Assembly (NCBI GenBank): GCA_002403375.1 | Contig: DHHQ01000005.1 | Location: forward strand, 1-64,000 | Source: Thiobacillus denitrificans | GTDB lineage: Bacteria > Pseudomonadota > Gammaproteobacteria > Burkholderiales > Thiobacillaceae | DNA: 64,000 bases | Direction of reading: 5' to 3' | In this document: one piece after another, positions 23,692 to 31,615 of the stretch | Layout of the letters: each line of letters starts with the position of its first letter | Position numbering within the stretch: the stretch's first letter is position 1 | Notes under the pieces: model-generated | Databases searched by the model: none | What the model was told of the DNA's origin: nothing | Seen by the model: the letters and a program-made list of their open reading frames with translations, nothing else | Translations under genes and position numbers: made by a program

Positions 23692-25707
23692 TTACTTCGC
23701 GAGCGTGTCGAGCGCCTGCGCGTGCTGGGTGAATTCCTTCTCGAAATCGATGGTGTGCTTGGCCGACGACATCGCCAGCAGCGCGCCGCCCGGCTTGATC
23801 CGCAACCACACGCGGCGCTCGCGCACGTAGAGCATGAAGAATACCCCGAGCGTCAGCAGCAGCGAGCCGAAGTAGACCACGTTCTTGCCCGGCGAGCGGG
23901 TCAGCTGCAGGCCGCTCGCCTTGACCTCGTCGTACGACATAAGTTGCAGGTAGATCGGCGCGCCGTAGACGAACAGGTCGCTCATGCTGTTGAGCGTGTC
24001 GCGCACCAGCCAGCCGGTGGCGTCGTCGGACTGCGGCGGCGGCAGGCCGGCCTGGCGGTTGGCGACCTGCAGCGCCTCGAAGGCGGCGAGCTCGAGAATG
24101 CGCAGATAGGTGCCGGCCGCCTTCTCGCGCTCGGCCTCGGGCACCTTCTCCTCGATGAAGGCGCCGAGCGACTGGAATCCGCCTTCGGCGAACAGCGCCA
24201 GCACCTGGGTCGCGCTGAACTTCAGCCGGTCCTCGATCTCGGTCCCCCAGGCGTCCTGCGGCAGCGCCTCGCGGGCGAAGCGGGCGGCGATTTCCGGGCG
24301 AAGCTCGGGATCCAGCAGGGCGCCGCGCAGGCGCATGAAGCCGTCGATGTCGCCGTCGGCGTCGAGCGGCATGCGCAGGTAGCGGAACGCCTCGTTCGGC
24401 GACTCGCGCACGCCCGACATCAGGTACCAGCGGCCGTCGAGCTCCAGCGGCAGCATGTAGTTGGAGAATTCGCGCGCCTGGCCGCGCGCGTCGCGCAGCT
24501 TGTACTGGAAGCTCGGGCCGACGTTGCGCAGGTGGCGGTTGTCGCTGACCGGGCTGCCGCCGAGCACGCTCATGGTGTCGCCCGAGGTCTCCTCGATCTC
24601 CCCGCCCATGTTCTCGATGTTGAACGGGCGGAAGTCGACGAATTCGAGCGTGTAGTCGCCGCCGGCGCTGGTCAGCGTGGTGTTCTGGTGCACCGCGCCG
24701 TCGACCGGAAACGACGATGCCGTCGGGGCGAACAGGTTCCAGCCCCTGAGAGCGAGGCGGGTGCCGCCGTCGGCGAAGCTCGCCTGGTAGATCGCGATGC
24801 CGTCGTGGATCAGCGGATGGTTGACGGCGATCGTCGCCTCGCGGAGCTTGTTGCCGGAGCGGTCGAACAGTTCGACGTCGCTCTCGAAGCTCTTCGGCTG
24901 GCCGGTCGAGTAATGCTCGATGCGGAATTGCTTCAACGCGACGACGAAGGGCAGGTCCTGCACCAGGTAGCCGTCGGCGACGTTGAGGAAGGCGACGTCG
25001 GCGCTCGACCCCTCGGGAATCTGCACGCTGCCGCGGAACGACGGGTTGTCGGGCGAGAGCCGCGAAATCGCCGGCACCTGGCTCTGCGGGATGTCGCGCG
25101 TCTCGATCTTCTTCATGCCCAGGAACTGCTGGGCCTTGAACACCAGGTTGCCGTCCATCAGGCCGCCGATGCAGATCATCACGATCGCGGCGTGCGCCAG
25201 GAAGTAGCCGAGGCGGTTCCAGCTGCCGGCCTTGGCGGCGAGCAGCACGCCGTCTTCGCGCGGCACCCGCCTGACCTTGTAGCCCTGTCCTTCGAGGTAG
25301 CGCTGCGCCTGGCCGGCGAGCGCGTCGGCCTCGAGGTCCGTGGAAACTTCGTGCCTGTGCTTGAACGCGGCGAGCGATGCTTCGCTGACGTGCTCGCGGA
25401 AGCTCTTCATCTCGCGCGTGAAGTTTGGCGCGTTGCGCCAGATGCACACGCTGGTCGAGACCACCAGGAAGGTCAGGATCACCAGGAACCAGCCCGCGTG
25501 GTAGACGTCGTAGAGCCCGAGCTTGCGGAACACCTCGAACCAGAACGGACCGAGCTGGATGATGTAGTTGCTGTAGGGCTCCGCCTGCTTCAGCACGGTG
25601 CCGATGATCGACGCGATCGCGAGGATGGACAGCAGGCTGATGGCGAAGCGCATCGAGCTCAGCAGTTCGAACAGGGACTTGCCGAAGGAGTGGGGGGCGG
25701 TGTTCAT
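23692..25707 (-). CDS. resB: Cytochrome c biogenesis protein ResB
   Basis: ResB is the second component of the system II cytochrome c synthetase. The 671-residue protein has early membrane helices (SLFELLSSMRFAISLLSILAI; WFLVILTFLVVSTSVCIW), a third hydrophobic helix following an NRLGYFLAHAAIVMI segment, a large periplasmic domain and a final C-terminal helix (VYFGSLLLTLGVFFMLYV). The His in FLAHAAIV is a candidate haem-related ligand. The ATG at 25707 was chosen because the upstream extension runs into the cytochrome c4 terminator region. The long open frames on the opposite strand are composition artefacts. Confidence 0.94.
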   Translation of the reverse strand: MNTAPHSFGKSLFELLSSMRFAISLLSILAIASIIGTVLKQAEPYSNYIIQLGPFWFEVFRKLGLYDVYHAGWFLVILTFLVVSTSVCIWRNAPNFTREMKSFREHVSEASLAAFKHRHEVSTDLEADALAGQAQRYLEGQGYKVRRVPREDGVLLAAKAGSWNRLGYFLAHAAIVMICIGGLMDGNLVFKAQQFLGMKKIETRDIPQSQVPAISRLSPDNPSFRGSVQIPEGSSADVAFLNVADGYLVQDLPFVVALKQFRIEHYSTGQPKSFESDVELFDRSGNKLREATIAVNHPLIHDGIAIYQASFADGGTRLALRGWNLFAPTASSFPVDGAVHQNTTLTSAGGDYTLEFVDFRPFNIENMGGEIEETSGDTMSVLGGSPVSDNRHLRNVGPSFQYKLRDARGQAREFSNYMLPLELDGRWYLMSGVRESPNEAFRYLRMPLDADGDIDGFMRLRGALLDPELRPEIAARFAREALPQDAWGTEIEDRLKFSATQVLALFAEGGFQSLGAFIEEKVPEAEREKAAGTYLRILELAAFEALQVANRQAGLPPPQSDDATGWLVRDTLNSMSDLFVYGAPIYLQLMSYDEVKASGLQLTRSPGKNVVYFGSLLLTLGVFFMLYVRERRVWLRIKPGGALLAMSSAKHTIDFEKEFTQHAQALDTLAK

Positions 25708-25740
25708 TCTGGACGGGAAAAACCCTGTCTTGGGCACAAG

Positions 25741-25768
25741 TAAAAAAGGGTGACCTGCGTCACCCTTT
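25741..25768 (-). terminator. Terminator between cytochrome c4 and resB
   Basis: A perfect 10-base stem (AAAGGGTGAC at 25745-25754, GTCACCCTTT at 25759-25768) with a CTGC loop is followed on the minus strand by a run of T. It lies 84 bases past the cytochrome c4 stop and separates that gene from resB-ccsB. Confidence 0.85.
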
Positions 25769-25851
25769 CATCGACTGGAGTCAGCCGAATAAGTTTACCC
25801 GCTCTGGGCAGGCCGTGCTCGGCCGGCGCCGCGGCGCCAGCCGAGTCGCGA

Positions 25852-26481
25852 TCAACGCAGGCCCTGGATATAGGCGGACACGGCCTTCATGTCGGCATCG
25901 CTCATCTTGGCGGCGATGCTCTGCATCATCTTCGCGGCGTCGTTTTGGCGGGTGCCGACGCGGAACGCGGTCAGCTGGCCGTAGATGTAGTCGCTGTGCT
26001 GGCCGGCGAGGCGCGGGAACTGGGTCGGGATGCCCTGGCCCTGCGGGCCGTGGCACGAGGCGCACGCGGGAACGCCGGCGCCCTGCACGCCGCCACGGTA
26101 GACCTTCTCGCCGAGCACCGCGAGTTCCTGGTTCTTGGAAGTGCCGGGCTTGGGCTGCTGCATGCTGAAGTAGGCGGCCAGGTTCTGCATGTCCTGCGGC
26201 GAGAGCTTGGCGACGATGCCCGCCATCACGGCGTTCTTGCGCTCGCCCGACTTGAAGTCGTGGAGCTGCTTGTTGATGTACTCGTAGGTGAGGCCGGCGA
26301 TCTTGGGGTTGGCCGGGGTCGTGCTGTTGCCGCTCACCGTGTGGCATGCCGCGCAGACGGAAACGACGATGCTTTCAGCCGCCTTGGGGTCGCCTTTGCT
26401 GGCCGCGGTGGCGGCAGGGGTGGCGGCAAAAGCGGAGGTGGTGGCCAGTGCGGCGACCAGGGAGACGACTAGTTTCATCAA
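25852..26481 (-). CDS. Dihaem cytochrome c4
   Basis: This 209-residue periplasmic dihaem cytochrome is a common electron donor to cbb3-type oxidases in proteobacteria. It has a signal peptide (about 1-19, ending AFA), two CxxCH haem sites (CAACH and CASCH) about 100 residues apart, and an internal duplication: each half has an S-DM(K/Q)-L/V-A-YF/YI pattern. An AGGAGCT ribosome site precedes the ATG. It is divergent from engB with a 54-base gap and has its own terminator. Confidence 0.93.
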   Translation of the reverse strand: MMKLVVSLVAALATTSAFAATPAATAASKGDPKAAESIVVSVCAACHTVSGNSTTPANPKIAGLTYEYINKQLHDFKSGERKNAVMAGIVAKLSPQDMQNLAAYFSMQQPKPGTSKNQELAVLGEKVYRGGVQGAGVPACASCHGPQGQGIPTQFPRLAGQHSDYIYGQLTAFRVGTRQNDAAKMMQSIAAKMSDADMKAVSAYIQGLR

Positions 26482-26535
26482 AAGCTCCTGAGGCTTGCAA
26501 AACTTGGGAAAAAAGGTAGTTTAGCGGCAACTAAT

Positions 26536-27174
26536 ATGACTGCCAAGCCCGTGCTCAATCGCGCCCAATTCCATACTTCGGTCGCCCAGTTGCGCGATTT
26601 GCCGTTCAGCCGGGCCGAGATCGCGTTCGCCGGTCGCTCGAATGCCGGAAAATCGAGCGCAATCAATCTCTTGACGCGAATAAACCGCCTCGCGTTCACT
26701 TCCAAGACCCCCGGGCGGACCCAGCTCATCAATTTCTTCGAACTGGACCCCGACGTCTTCCTCGTCGACCTGCCGGGATACGGCTACGCGAAAGTCCCGC
26801 CGGCGGTGAAGGCCAAGTGGGAGACCCTGCTGTCGCGCTACCTGCAGGAGCGCGCGCCGCTGGTCGGCATGGTGCTGATCATGGACGCGCGCCACCCGCT
26901 GACCCCGCTCGACCGGCAGATGCTCGACTGGTTCGCGCCGACCGGCAAGCCGGTGCACATCCTGCTGTCGAAGGCCGACAAGCTGTCGAACAGCGAGAAG
27001 GCGCTCACGCTGCGGCGGGTCGCGCAAGAACTCGCCGCGTTCGGGAATGTCAGTGTTCAGCTGTTTTCGAGCCTGTCGCGGCTCGGCGCCGAAGAGGCCG
27101 GGGCGCTGATCGAGGGCTGGCTCGCCGAGGGCGTGCGGCAACCCGATGCGGACGCCGCGGAAGGCGGCCAATAA
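26536..27174 (+). CDS. engB: Ribosome biogenesis GTP-binding protein EngB/YsxC
   Basis: EngB is an essential Era-family GTPase needed for assembly of the large ribosomal subunit. In 212 residues it has G1 GRSNAGKSS, G2 near KTPGRTQ, G3 DLPGYG and G4 LSKADKL. Length and motif order match YsxC/EngB. No strong ribosome site precedes the ATG. The gene end shares bases with a terminator that reads from the opposite strand. EngB beside cytochrome c4 and hemB is a frequent betaproteobacterial order. Confidence 0.96.
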   Translation: MTAKPVLNRAQFHTSVAQLRDLPFSRAEIAFAGRSNAGKSSAINLLTRINRLAFTSKTPGRTQLINFFELDPDVFLVDLPGYGYAKVPPAVKAKWETLLSRYLQERAPLVGMVLIMDARHPLTPLDRQMLDWFAPTGKPVHILLSKADKLSNSEKALTLRRVAQELAAFGNVSVQLFSSLSRLGAEEAGALIEGWLAEGVRQPDADAAEGGQ

Positions 27175-27204
27175 AAAAGCCCCGACCAAGGGAGGGATCG
27201 GGGC
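27173..27204 (-). terminator. Second minus-strand terminator between engB and hemB
   Basis: On the minus strand GCCCCGA (27204-27198) pairs with TCGGGGC (27185-27179), followed by TTTTTTAT. On the plus strand the hairpin is followed by A residues, so it does not suit engB. It fits as a back-up terminator for the small RNA candidate just upstream on the minus strand. Confidence 0.7.
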
Positions 27205-27205
27205 C

Positions 27206-27277
27206 AAAAAATGCCTTAAGGGGATTAAGGCATCCCGCTCAGGGAGGAGAAGCGGGAGACGATACGAGACCGTCTGC
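27206..27277 (-). ncRNA. Predicted small RNA with an anti-Shine-Dalgarno loop
   Basis: No gene lies on the minus strand here, yet the sequence has a promoter-like site, three successive hairpins and a U tract. Hairpin 1 is AGACG/CGTCT (27275-27271, 27261-27257). Hairpin 2 is CCCGCT/AGCGGG (27256-27251, 27239-27234) with an 11-base loop TCTCCTCCCTG. Hairpin 3 is a 9-base stem ATGCCTTAA/TTAAGGCAT followed by TTTTTT. The CUCCUCC loop could pair with ribosome binding sites, as in known loop-CUCCUCC small RNAs. Size would be about 70 nt. The 5' end is inferred from the promoter and is uncertain by a few bases. Confidence 0.6.
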
Positions 27278-27281
27278 TAAC

Positions 27282-27310
27282 TCAGAGTAGACGCCGGTTT
27301 GGAAAGTTCC
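27282..27310 (-). promoter_or_regulatory. ECF/sigma-E-like promoter for the small RNA
   Basis: On the minus strand GGAACTT (27310-27304) is followed after 17 bases by TCTGA (27286-27282). This matches the sigma-E type -35 GGAACTT and -10 TCTRA pattern. Transcription would begin about 5-8 bases further on, right at hairpin 1 of the predicted RNA. Confidence 0.5.
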
Positions 27311-27343
27311 ACAGCAGTCTGAAATTTTTTTGGAGATGTTTTC

Positions 27344-28351
27344 GTGACCCTGCCCTTCGGCCAATTTCCCGCCCGCCGCATGCGCCGCATGCGCCGCGAC
27401 GATTTCTCCCGCCGCCTGATGCGTGAGCACACACTTACCGCGAACGACCTGATCTATCCGGTGTTCGTGCTCGACGGCCAGAACCGCCGCGAGCAGGTCG
27501 CGTCGATGCCCGGGGTCGAACGGCTATCGGTCGATCTGCTGCTGCCGGTGGCCGAGGAATGCGTGAAGCTGGGCATCCCCGCGCTCGCGCTGTTCCCGGT
27601 GATCGACGCCGGCCTCAAGACCGCCGGCGCGGAAGAAGCGGTCAACCCCGACGGGCTGGTGCCGCGCACGGTCGCGGCGCTCAAGGCGCGCTTCCCCGAA
27701 CTCGGCATCATCACCGACATCGCGCTCGACCCCTATACCAGCCACGGCCAGGACGGCCTGATCGACGCCACCGGCTACGTGCTGAACGACGAGACCGTCG
27801 CGGTGCTGGCGCGGCAGGCGGTCGTGCACGCGCAGGCCGGCGCCGACGTCGTCGCGCCGTCCGACATGATGGACGGCCGCGTCGCCGCGCTGCGCGCCGC
27901 GCTCGAGGGCGCCGGCCACATCCACACCCGGATCCTCGCCTATGCCGCCAAGTACGCGTCGAGCTTCTACGGCCCGTTCCGCGACGCGGTCGGCTCGGCC
28001 GCGAACTTGGGCAAGGCAAACAAGTCCACCTACCAGATGGACCCCGCCAACAGCGACGAAGCCCTGTGGGAGGTGGGAATGGACCTCGAGGAGGGCGCCG
28101 ACATGATCATGGTCAAGCCGGGCATGCCCTATCTCGACGTCATCCGCCGCGTCAAGGACGCCTACGGCGCGCCGACCTACGCCTATCAGGTCAGCGGTGA
28201 ATACGCTATGTTGAAAGCAGCGGCACAGAACGGCTGGCTCGACGAGCGGGCCTGCGTGCTGGAAGCCCTGCTGGCGTTCAAGCGAGCGGGGGCTGACGGG
28301 GTGTTGACCTATTTTGCGCGCGACGTCGCGCGGTATCTAAAGACAGGATGA
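27344..28351 (+). CDS. hemB: Delta-aminolevulinic acid dehydratase (porphobilinogen synthase)
   Basis: HemB condenses two 5-aminolevulinate molecules to porphobilinogen in haem synthesis. The 335-residue protein has the Schiff-base lysines in AYAAKYASSFYGPFRDA and MIMVKPGMPYLD. The metal site region reads DIALDPYTSHGQDG, aspartate-rich rather than cysteine-rich, so it belongs to the magnesium-dependent type rather than the zinc type. The start is a GTG at 27344, with TGGAG about 10 bases upstream; no better ATG opens the N-terminus. Its supply of haem suits the many cytochromes encoded nearby. Confidence 0.97.
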   Translation: MTLPFGQFPARRMRRMRRDDFSRRLMREHTLTANDLIYPVFVLDGQNRREQVASMPGVERLSVDLLLPVAEECVKLGIPALALFPVIDAGLKTAGAEEAVNPDGLVPRTVAALKARFPELGIITDIALDPYTSHGQDGLIDATGYVLNDETVAVLARQAVVHAQAGADVVAPSDMMDGRVAALRAALEGAGHIHTRILAYAAKYASSFYGPFRDAVGSAANLGKANKSTYQMDPANSDEALWEVGMDLEEGADMIMVKPGMPYLDVIRRVKDAYGAPTYAYQVSGEYAMLKAAAQNGWLDERACVLEALLAFKRAGADGVLTYFARDVARYLKTG

Positions 28352-28412
28352 TCGCTTATGCATCAAGTTATCCAGTGCTGTGGCCGTGATTCGAGCAGGA
28401 CGCAGCGACCGG

Positions 28413-28442
28413 ATGACCTGCATGATCTGCATGATCTGCATG
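28413..28442 (+). repeat. Tandem 9-base repeat at the start of the FeeM-like gene
   Basis: ATGACCTGC, ATGATCTGC and ATGATCTGC lie head to tail, followed by a fourth ATG. Translated, this gives repeated Met-(Thr/Ile)-Cys units, and each repeat supplies a potential start codon. Confidence 0.85.
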
Positions 28443-29276
28443 CACGAATTCCTCGCGACCCCAAGCATGCCGGCTGAAATTCCGAAGATGTTCACCGGCC
28501 TCAGGCGCCGCCAGCAGGACCCCGACGAATGGGACCGGACCATCGTCGCGTTCCAGTCGCCCTACCAGCTGAAGGATCTTTGCCTCGACCAGAGCCAGGC
28601 GCAGGCGGAGGACACCACCCGCGTCAGCCGCCAGGAATTCAAGGTGCGGATCGCCACCACCGAGGACCGCCGCAAGTCGGCGAGCCTGCTGATCGAGAAG
28701 ATGTACAGCTGGCGCGGCTACGAGGCAGACGCGATCAACCGCGACCCCAACCGCATCACCCTCGTCGCCCACCAGGAAAACAAGGTGGCCGGGACCGTGA
28801 CCCTGGGCCTCGACAGCCCCAGGGGCCTGGTCGTCGACGAGCTGTACAAGCCCGAGATCGACGCCTTGCGGGCCAGGGGCAGGAAAATCGCCGAGCTCAC
28901 CAAGCTCGCCGTCGACGAGACCTCGGCGTCCAAGTCGGTGCTCGCCGCGCTGTTCCACATCGCCTTCATCTACGCCTTCCACATCCACAAGTACACGGAC
29001 TTCGTGATCGAGGTGAATCCCCGGCACGAGCGCTTCTACAAGCGGATGCTGGGCTTCGAGTGCATCGGCGCGGAACGGATGTGCCCCCGGGTCGGTGCGC
29101 CGGCCGTGCTGCTCCACCTCGACCTCGAGTACATCGACCGCAAGATTGCCGAGCTCGGTGGCGTCCTGCCGCCGCCGCCGGGGGAAAAGTCGCTCTATCC
29201 CTACGGCTTCTCCAAGCAGGACGAACTCGGCATCGCCCACCGCCTGCTGGGCGAATCGCTCATTGGGCAGGCGTGA
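28413..29276 (+). CDS. FeeM-like N-acyl amino acid synthase domain protein
   Basis: This protein of about 287 residues has a GNAT/autoinducer-synthase fold resembling FeeM, which joins an acyl chain from acyl-ACP to an amino acid. Visible blocks are FKVRIATTEDRRKSASLLIEKMYSWRGY, ITLVAHQENKVAGTVTLGLD, ELTKLAVDE and IEVNPRHERFYKRMLGFECIG. The start is uncertain: the ATG at 28413 begins a tandem 9-base repeat, and ATG 28467 or GTG 28380 are alternatives. It is followed by an E1-like gene (29-base gap) and a nitroreductase gene, probably one operon. Nearby PEP-CTERM genes suggest a link, since acyltransferases of this fold accompany some exosortase systems. Confidence 0.7.
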   Translation: MTCMICMICMHEFLATPSMPAEIPKMFTGLRRRQQDPDEWDRTIVAFQSPYQLKDLCLDQSQAQAEDTTRVSRQEFKVRIATTEDRRKSASLLIEKMYSWRGYEADAINRDPNRITLVAHQENKVAGTVTLGLDSPRGLVVDELYKPEIDALRARGRKIAELTKLAVDETSASKSVLAALFHIAFIYAFHIHKYTDFVIEVNPRHERFYKRMLGFECIGAERMCPRVGAPAVLLHLDLEYIDRKIAELGGVLPPPPGEKSLYPYGFSKQDELGIAHRLLGESLIGQA

Positions 29277-29305
29277 AGGCGGCGGAGGCATGAACGAGGG
29301 GCCGC

Positions 29306-30163
29306 ATGCCCCCGTTTGACTATGCGACCGCGTTCAGCCGCAACATCGGCTGGCTGACCGAGGCCGAGCAGCAGTCGCTCCGCGGCAAGCGCGTTGCCAT
29401 CGCCGGGATGGGGGGCGTGGGCGGGTTTCATCTGCTCACCCTCGCGCGGCTCGGCATCGAGAAATTCAACATCGCCGATCTCGACAGCTTCGAGCTCGCC
29501 AACTTCAACCGCCAGGCCGGCGCCGCCATCAGCACGCTCGACCGTCCCAAGGTCGACGTGCTCGCCGAGATGGCGCGCGACATCAACCCCGAGGCGGACA
29601 TCCGCGTCTTCCCGCAGGGCGTCGCCGCGGACAACCTGCCGGATTTCTTCCGCGACGTCGACCTCTACGTCGACGGCCTCGACTTCTTCGCCTTCGATGC
29701 CCGCGAGCGGGTGTTCGGCTGGTGTGCCGACCAGCGCATCCCGGCGGTGACGGTCGCCCCGCTCGGCATGAGCGGCGGCTTGCTGAACTTCCTGCCCGGG
29801 GCCATGAGCTTCGAGGACTACTTCGGGCTCGCCGGCCGGCCCGAGCTCGAGAAGGCGGTGCGCTTCCTGGTCGGCCTCGCGCCCGCCCTGCTGCACCGGC
29901 ACTACCTCGCCGACCGCACTCGGGTCGACCTGCGGGCGAGGAGAGGCCCGTCCACCGTCGTCGCCTGCCAGCTCTGCGCCGGCATCGCCGCGGGCGAGGC
30001 GCTCAAGATCCTGCTCGGGCGCGGCAAGGTGTGGGCCGCCCCCCATGGCATCCAGTTCGACGCCTACCGCAACAAGCTCGCCCACACCTGGCGACCGGGG
30101 GGGAACCGCAATCCGCTGAACCGGCTGGCCATTGCTATCGCCAGGCGGCAACTGGGAATCTGA
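29306..30163 (+). CDS. E1/ThiF/HesA-family adenylating enzyme
   Basis: This 285-residue Rossmann-fold enzyme adenylates a carboxylate with ATP. All adenylation landmarks are present: AGMGGVGG (residues about 33-40), IADLDSFELANFNRQ with the arginine finger, RPKVDVL with its lysine, and YVDGLDFF. It differs from MoeB and ThiF: only one CxxC (CQLC in the ACQLCAGIAAGEALKILLG segment) remains of the zinc site, and no obvious catalytic Cys loop is seen. It therefore probably activates a small carboxylate or a peptide C-terminus without a standard sulfur-transfer step (inference). A GAGGGG ribosome site precedes the ATG. The nitroreductase gene starts one base after its stop. Confidence 0.82.
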   Translation: MPPFDYATAFSRNIGWLTEAEQQSLRGKRVAIAGMGGVGGFHLLTLARLGIEKFNIADLDSFELANFNRQAGAAISTLDRPKVDVLAEMARDINPEADIRVFPQGVAADNLPDFFRDVDLYVDGLDFFAFDARERVFGWCADQRIPAVTVAPLGMSGGLLNFLPGAMSFEDYFGLAGRPELEKAVRFLVGLAPALLHRHYLADRTRVDLRARRGPSTVVACQLCAGIAAGEALKILLGRGKVWAAPHGIQFDAYRNKLAHTWRPGGNRNPLNRLAIAIARRQLGI

Positions 30164-30164
30164 T

Positions 30165-31256
30165 ATGGCCCAAGCAATACCTGACCACCTGCATCGCATC
30201 CTCGACCTTGCCCGCTGGGCGCCCAGCGGCGACAACACCCAGCCCTGGCGTTTCGAGGTCCTTGGCGACGAACACGTGCGGGTGCACGGCCTCGATACCC
30301 GCGATCACGTCGTCTACGACCTCGACGGCCATGCGAGCCAGCTCGCGGTCGGCGCGTTGCTGGAAACTCTCGCCATCGCCGCCACCGGAGAGCGGCGCCA
30401 GGCCCGCATCCGACGCATCCCGGACACGCCCGACGACCATCTGCTGATCGACGTCGAGTTCGATCCCGCGGCGGGGGGCGCTGACCCGCTGATTGATGTC
30501 ATTGAAAAACGCGTGGTGCAGCGGCGCCCGATGTCGACCCGGCCGCTCACGCAGGCGCAGCGACAGGCGCTGGAAAACGCCCTGCCCGCGGGCTTTCGCG
30601 TGCGCTGGTTCGAGCCGCTCGCCGAACGCTGGCGGGTCGCCCGCCTGCTGTTCGACAACGCCAAGATCCGCCTCACGATACCCGAGGCCTTCGAAGTCCA
30701 CCGCTCGGTGATCGAGTGGGGCGCGCGCTTCAGCGCCGACAGGATCCCCGACCAGGCGGTCGGCGTCGATCCGCTGACCGCCCGCCTGATGCGCTGGGCG
30801 ATGGCGGACTGGCGGCGCATCGCGCGGCTGAATCGCTGGGCCCTGGGCGACCTGCCGCCGCGCATCCAGCTCGACCTGCTGCCGGGCCTGGCCTGCGCCG
30901 CACATTTCACCCTGCTCGCGCCGGCCGCGCTGCGCACGGTGGACGACTACCTGGACGCAGGCCGCGCCATGCAGCGCTTCTGGCTCACTGCCGCAAGCCA
31001 GGGGCTCTACGTCCAGCCGGAGATGACGCCGGTCATTTTCAGCCGCTATCACCGCGAGCGCCGGCATTTCACCCAAACGGCCGCGGCGGCCGCGAAGGTC
31101 GAAGACCTGAACCGGCGCCTGGCAGCGATGCTGGCCGGGGAAAGCGTCGACCGCCTGTTCTTCATGGGGCGCGCCGGCGACGGCCCCCCGCCCCGGGCGC
31201 GCTCCGTCCGGCGTCCGCTGGAACAACTGCTCGTGAGCGGCCGATCCGATTCCTGA
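30165..31256 (+). CDS. Two-domain nitroreductase-family flavoprotein
   Basis: This is a 363-residue protein of the nitroreductase superfamily, about twice the usual single-domain length. The FMN-binding opening ARWAPSGDNTQPWRF lies at about 13-27, and a second domain-like region ends with RAMQRFWLTAASQGLYVQPEM. The duplicated layout resembles monomeric Acg-type members. It may act as a dehydrogenase or reductase on the product of the two upstream enzymes (inference from operon position). The ATG lies one base after the E1-like stop. No membrane segment or export signal is seen. Confidence 0.8.
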   Translation: MAQAIPDHLHRILDLARWAPSGDNTQPWRFEVLGDEHVRVHGLDTRDHVVYDLDGHASQLAVGALLETLAIAATGERRQARIRRIPDTPDDHLLIDVEFDPAAGGADPLIDVIEKRVVQRRPMSTRPLTQAQRQALENALPAGFRVRWFEPLAERWRVARLLFDNAKIRLTIPEAFEVHRSVIEWGARFSADRIPDQAVGVDPLTARLMRWAMADWRRIARLNRWALGDLPPRIQLDLLPGLACAAHFTLLAPAALRTVDDYLDAGRAMQRFWLTAASQGLYVQPEMTPVIFSRYHRERRHFTQTAAAAAKVEDLNRRLAAMLAGESVDRLFFMGRAGDGPPPRARSVRRPLEQLLVSGRSDS

Positions 31257-31615
31257 CGTTGGCTCAAGATCGACTTGCGGTGGCCGAGCTTTCGGGCCCA
31301 AGCCTATCGCGAAACACAGTGCTGCCTCGAACGTCTTGGCCCGAGAAGGACCGGGGCGCCTCGGCGGGCAAGCCCTGGCTTTTCCTTTTGCCCGGAGCAA
31401 GCAGAAAGGTGTCGGTTTTTTTTACAGCAGAGATCCGGGGCATGGAACGCTGGCAAGTTGATCCAGTTGTTTTGTCATTCTCAATCAGTCGGTTGGGTGA
31501 TTTCTTCGGGTTCTGGCACGCCTCGTGCTGTTGCCGAGGCATAGGGTGAAACGGCTCAGTTTCCCCCGCTGGGAACTGTCCCTTCCATCAAGTGAACCCT
31601 CTAGAGGAGAGTGAG
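31257..31615 (+). other. Intergenic region before the first PEP-CTERM gene
   Basis: These 359 bases hold no convincing gene. The region is less GC-rich than its surroundings and contains a TTTTTTTT run near 31417. It holds a sigma-54 promoter at 31514-31529 and a GAGGAG ribosome site just before the ATG at 31616. Confidence 0.7.
31514..31529 (+). promoter_or_regulatory. Sigma-54 (-24/-12) promoter of the first PEP-CTERM gene
   Basis: TGGCACG-CCTC-GTGCT matches the sigma-54 pattern TGGCACG-N4-TTGCW at 15 of 16 positions, with GG and GC at correct spacing. The expected start site near 31540 gives a leader of about 75 bases. PrsR, a sigma-54 activator, is encoded 10 kb away. Confidence 0.82.

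Noticed and set aside
22171..25743. A 1190-codon open frame on the plus strand opposite resB and ccsB
   Set aside because: It is the antisense shadow of two clearly conserved membrane proteins in GC-rich DNA. Its translation is Arg/Glu/Val/Gly-biased with no family motifs.
27179..27204. Terminator for engB on the plus strand
   Set aside because: The hairpin is followed by A residues on the plus strand; the T tract is only on the minus strand, so it was assigned to minus-strand transcription.
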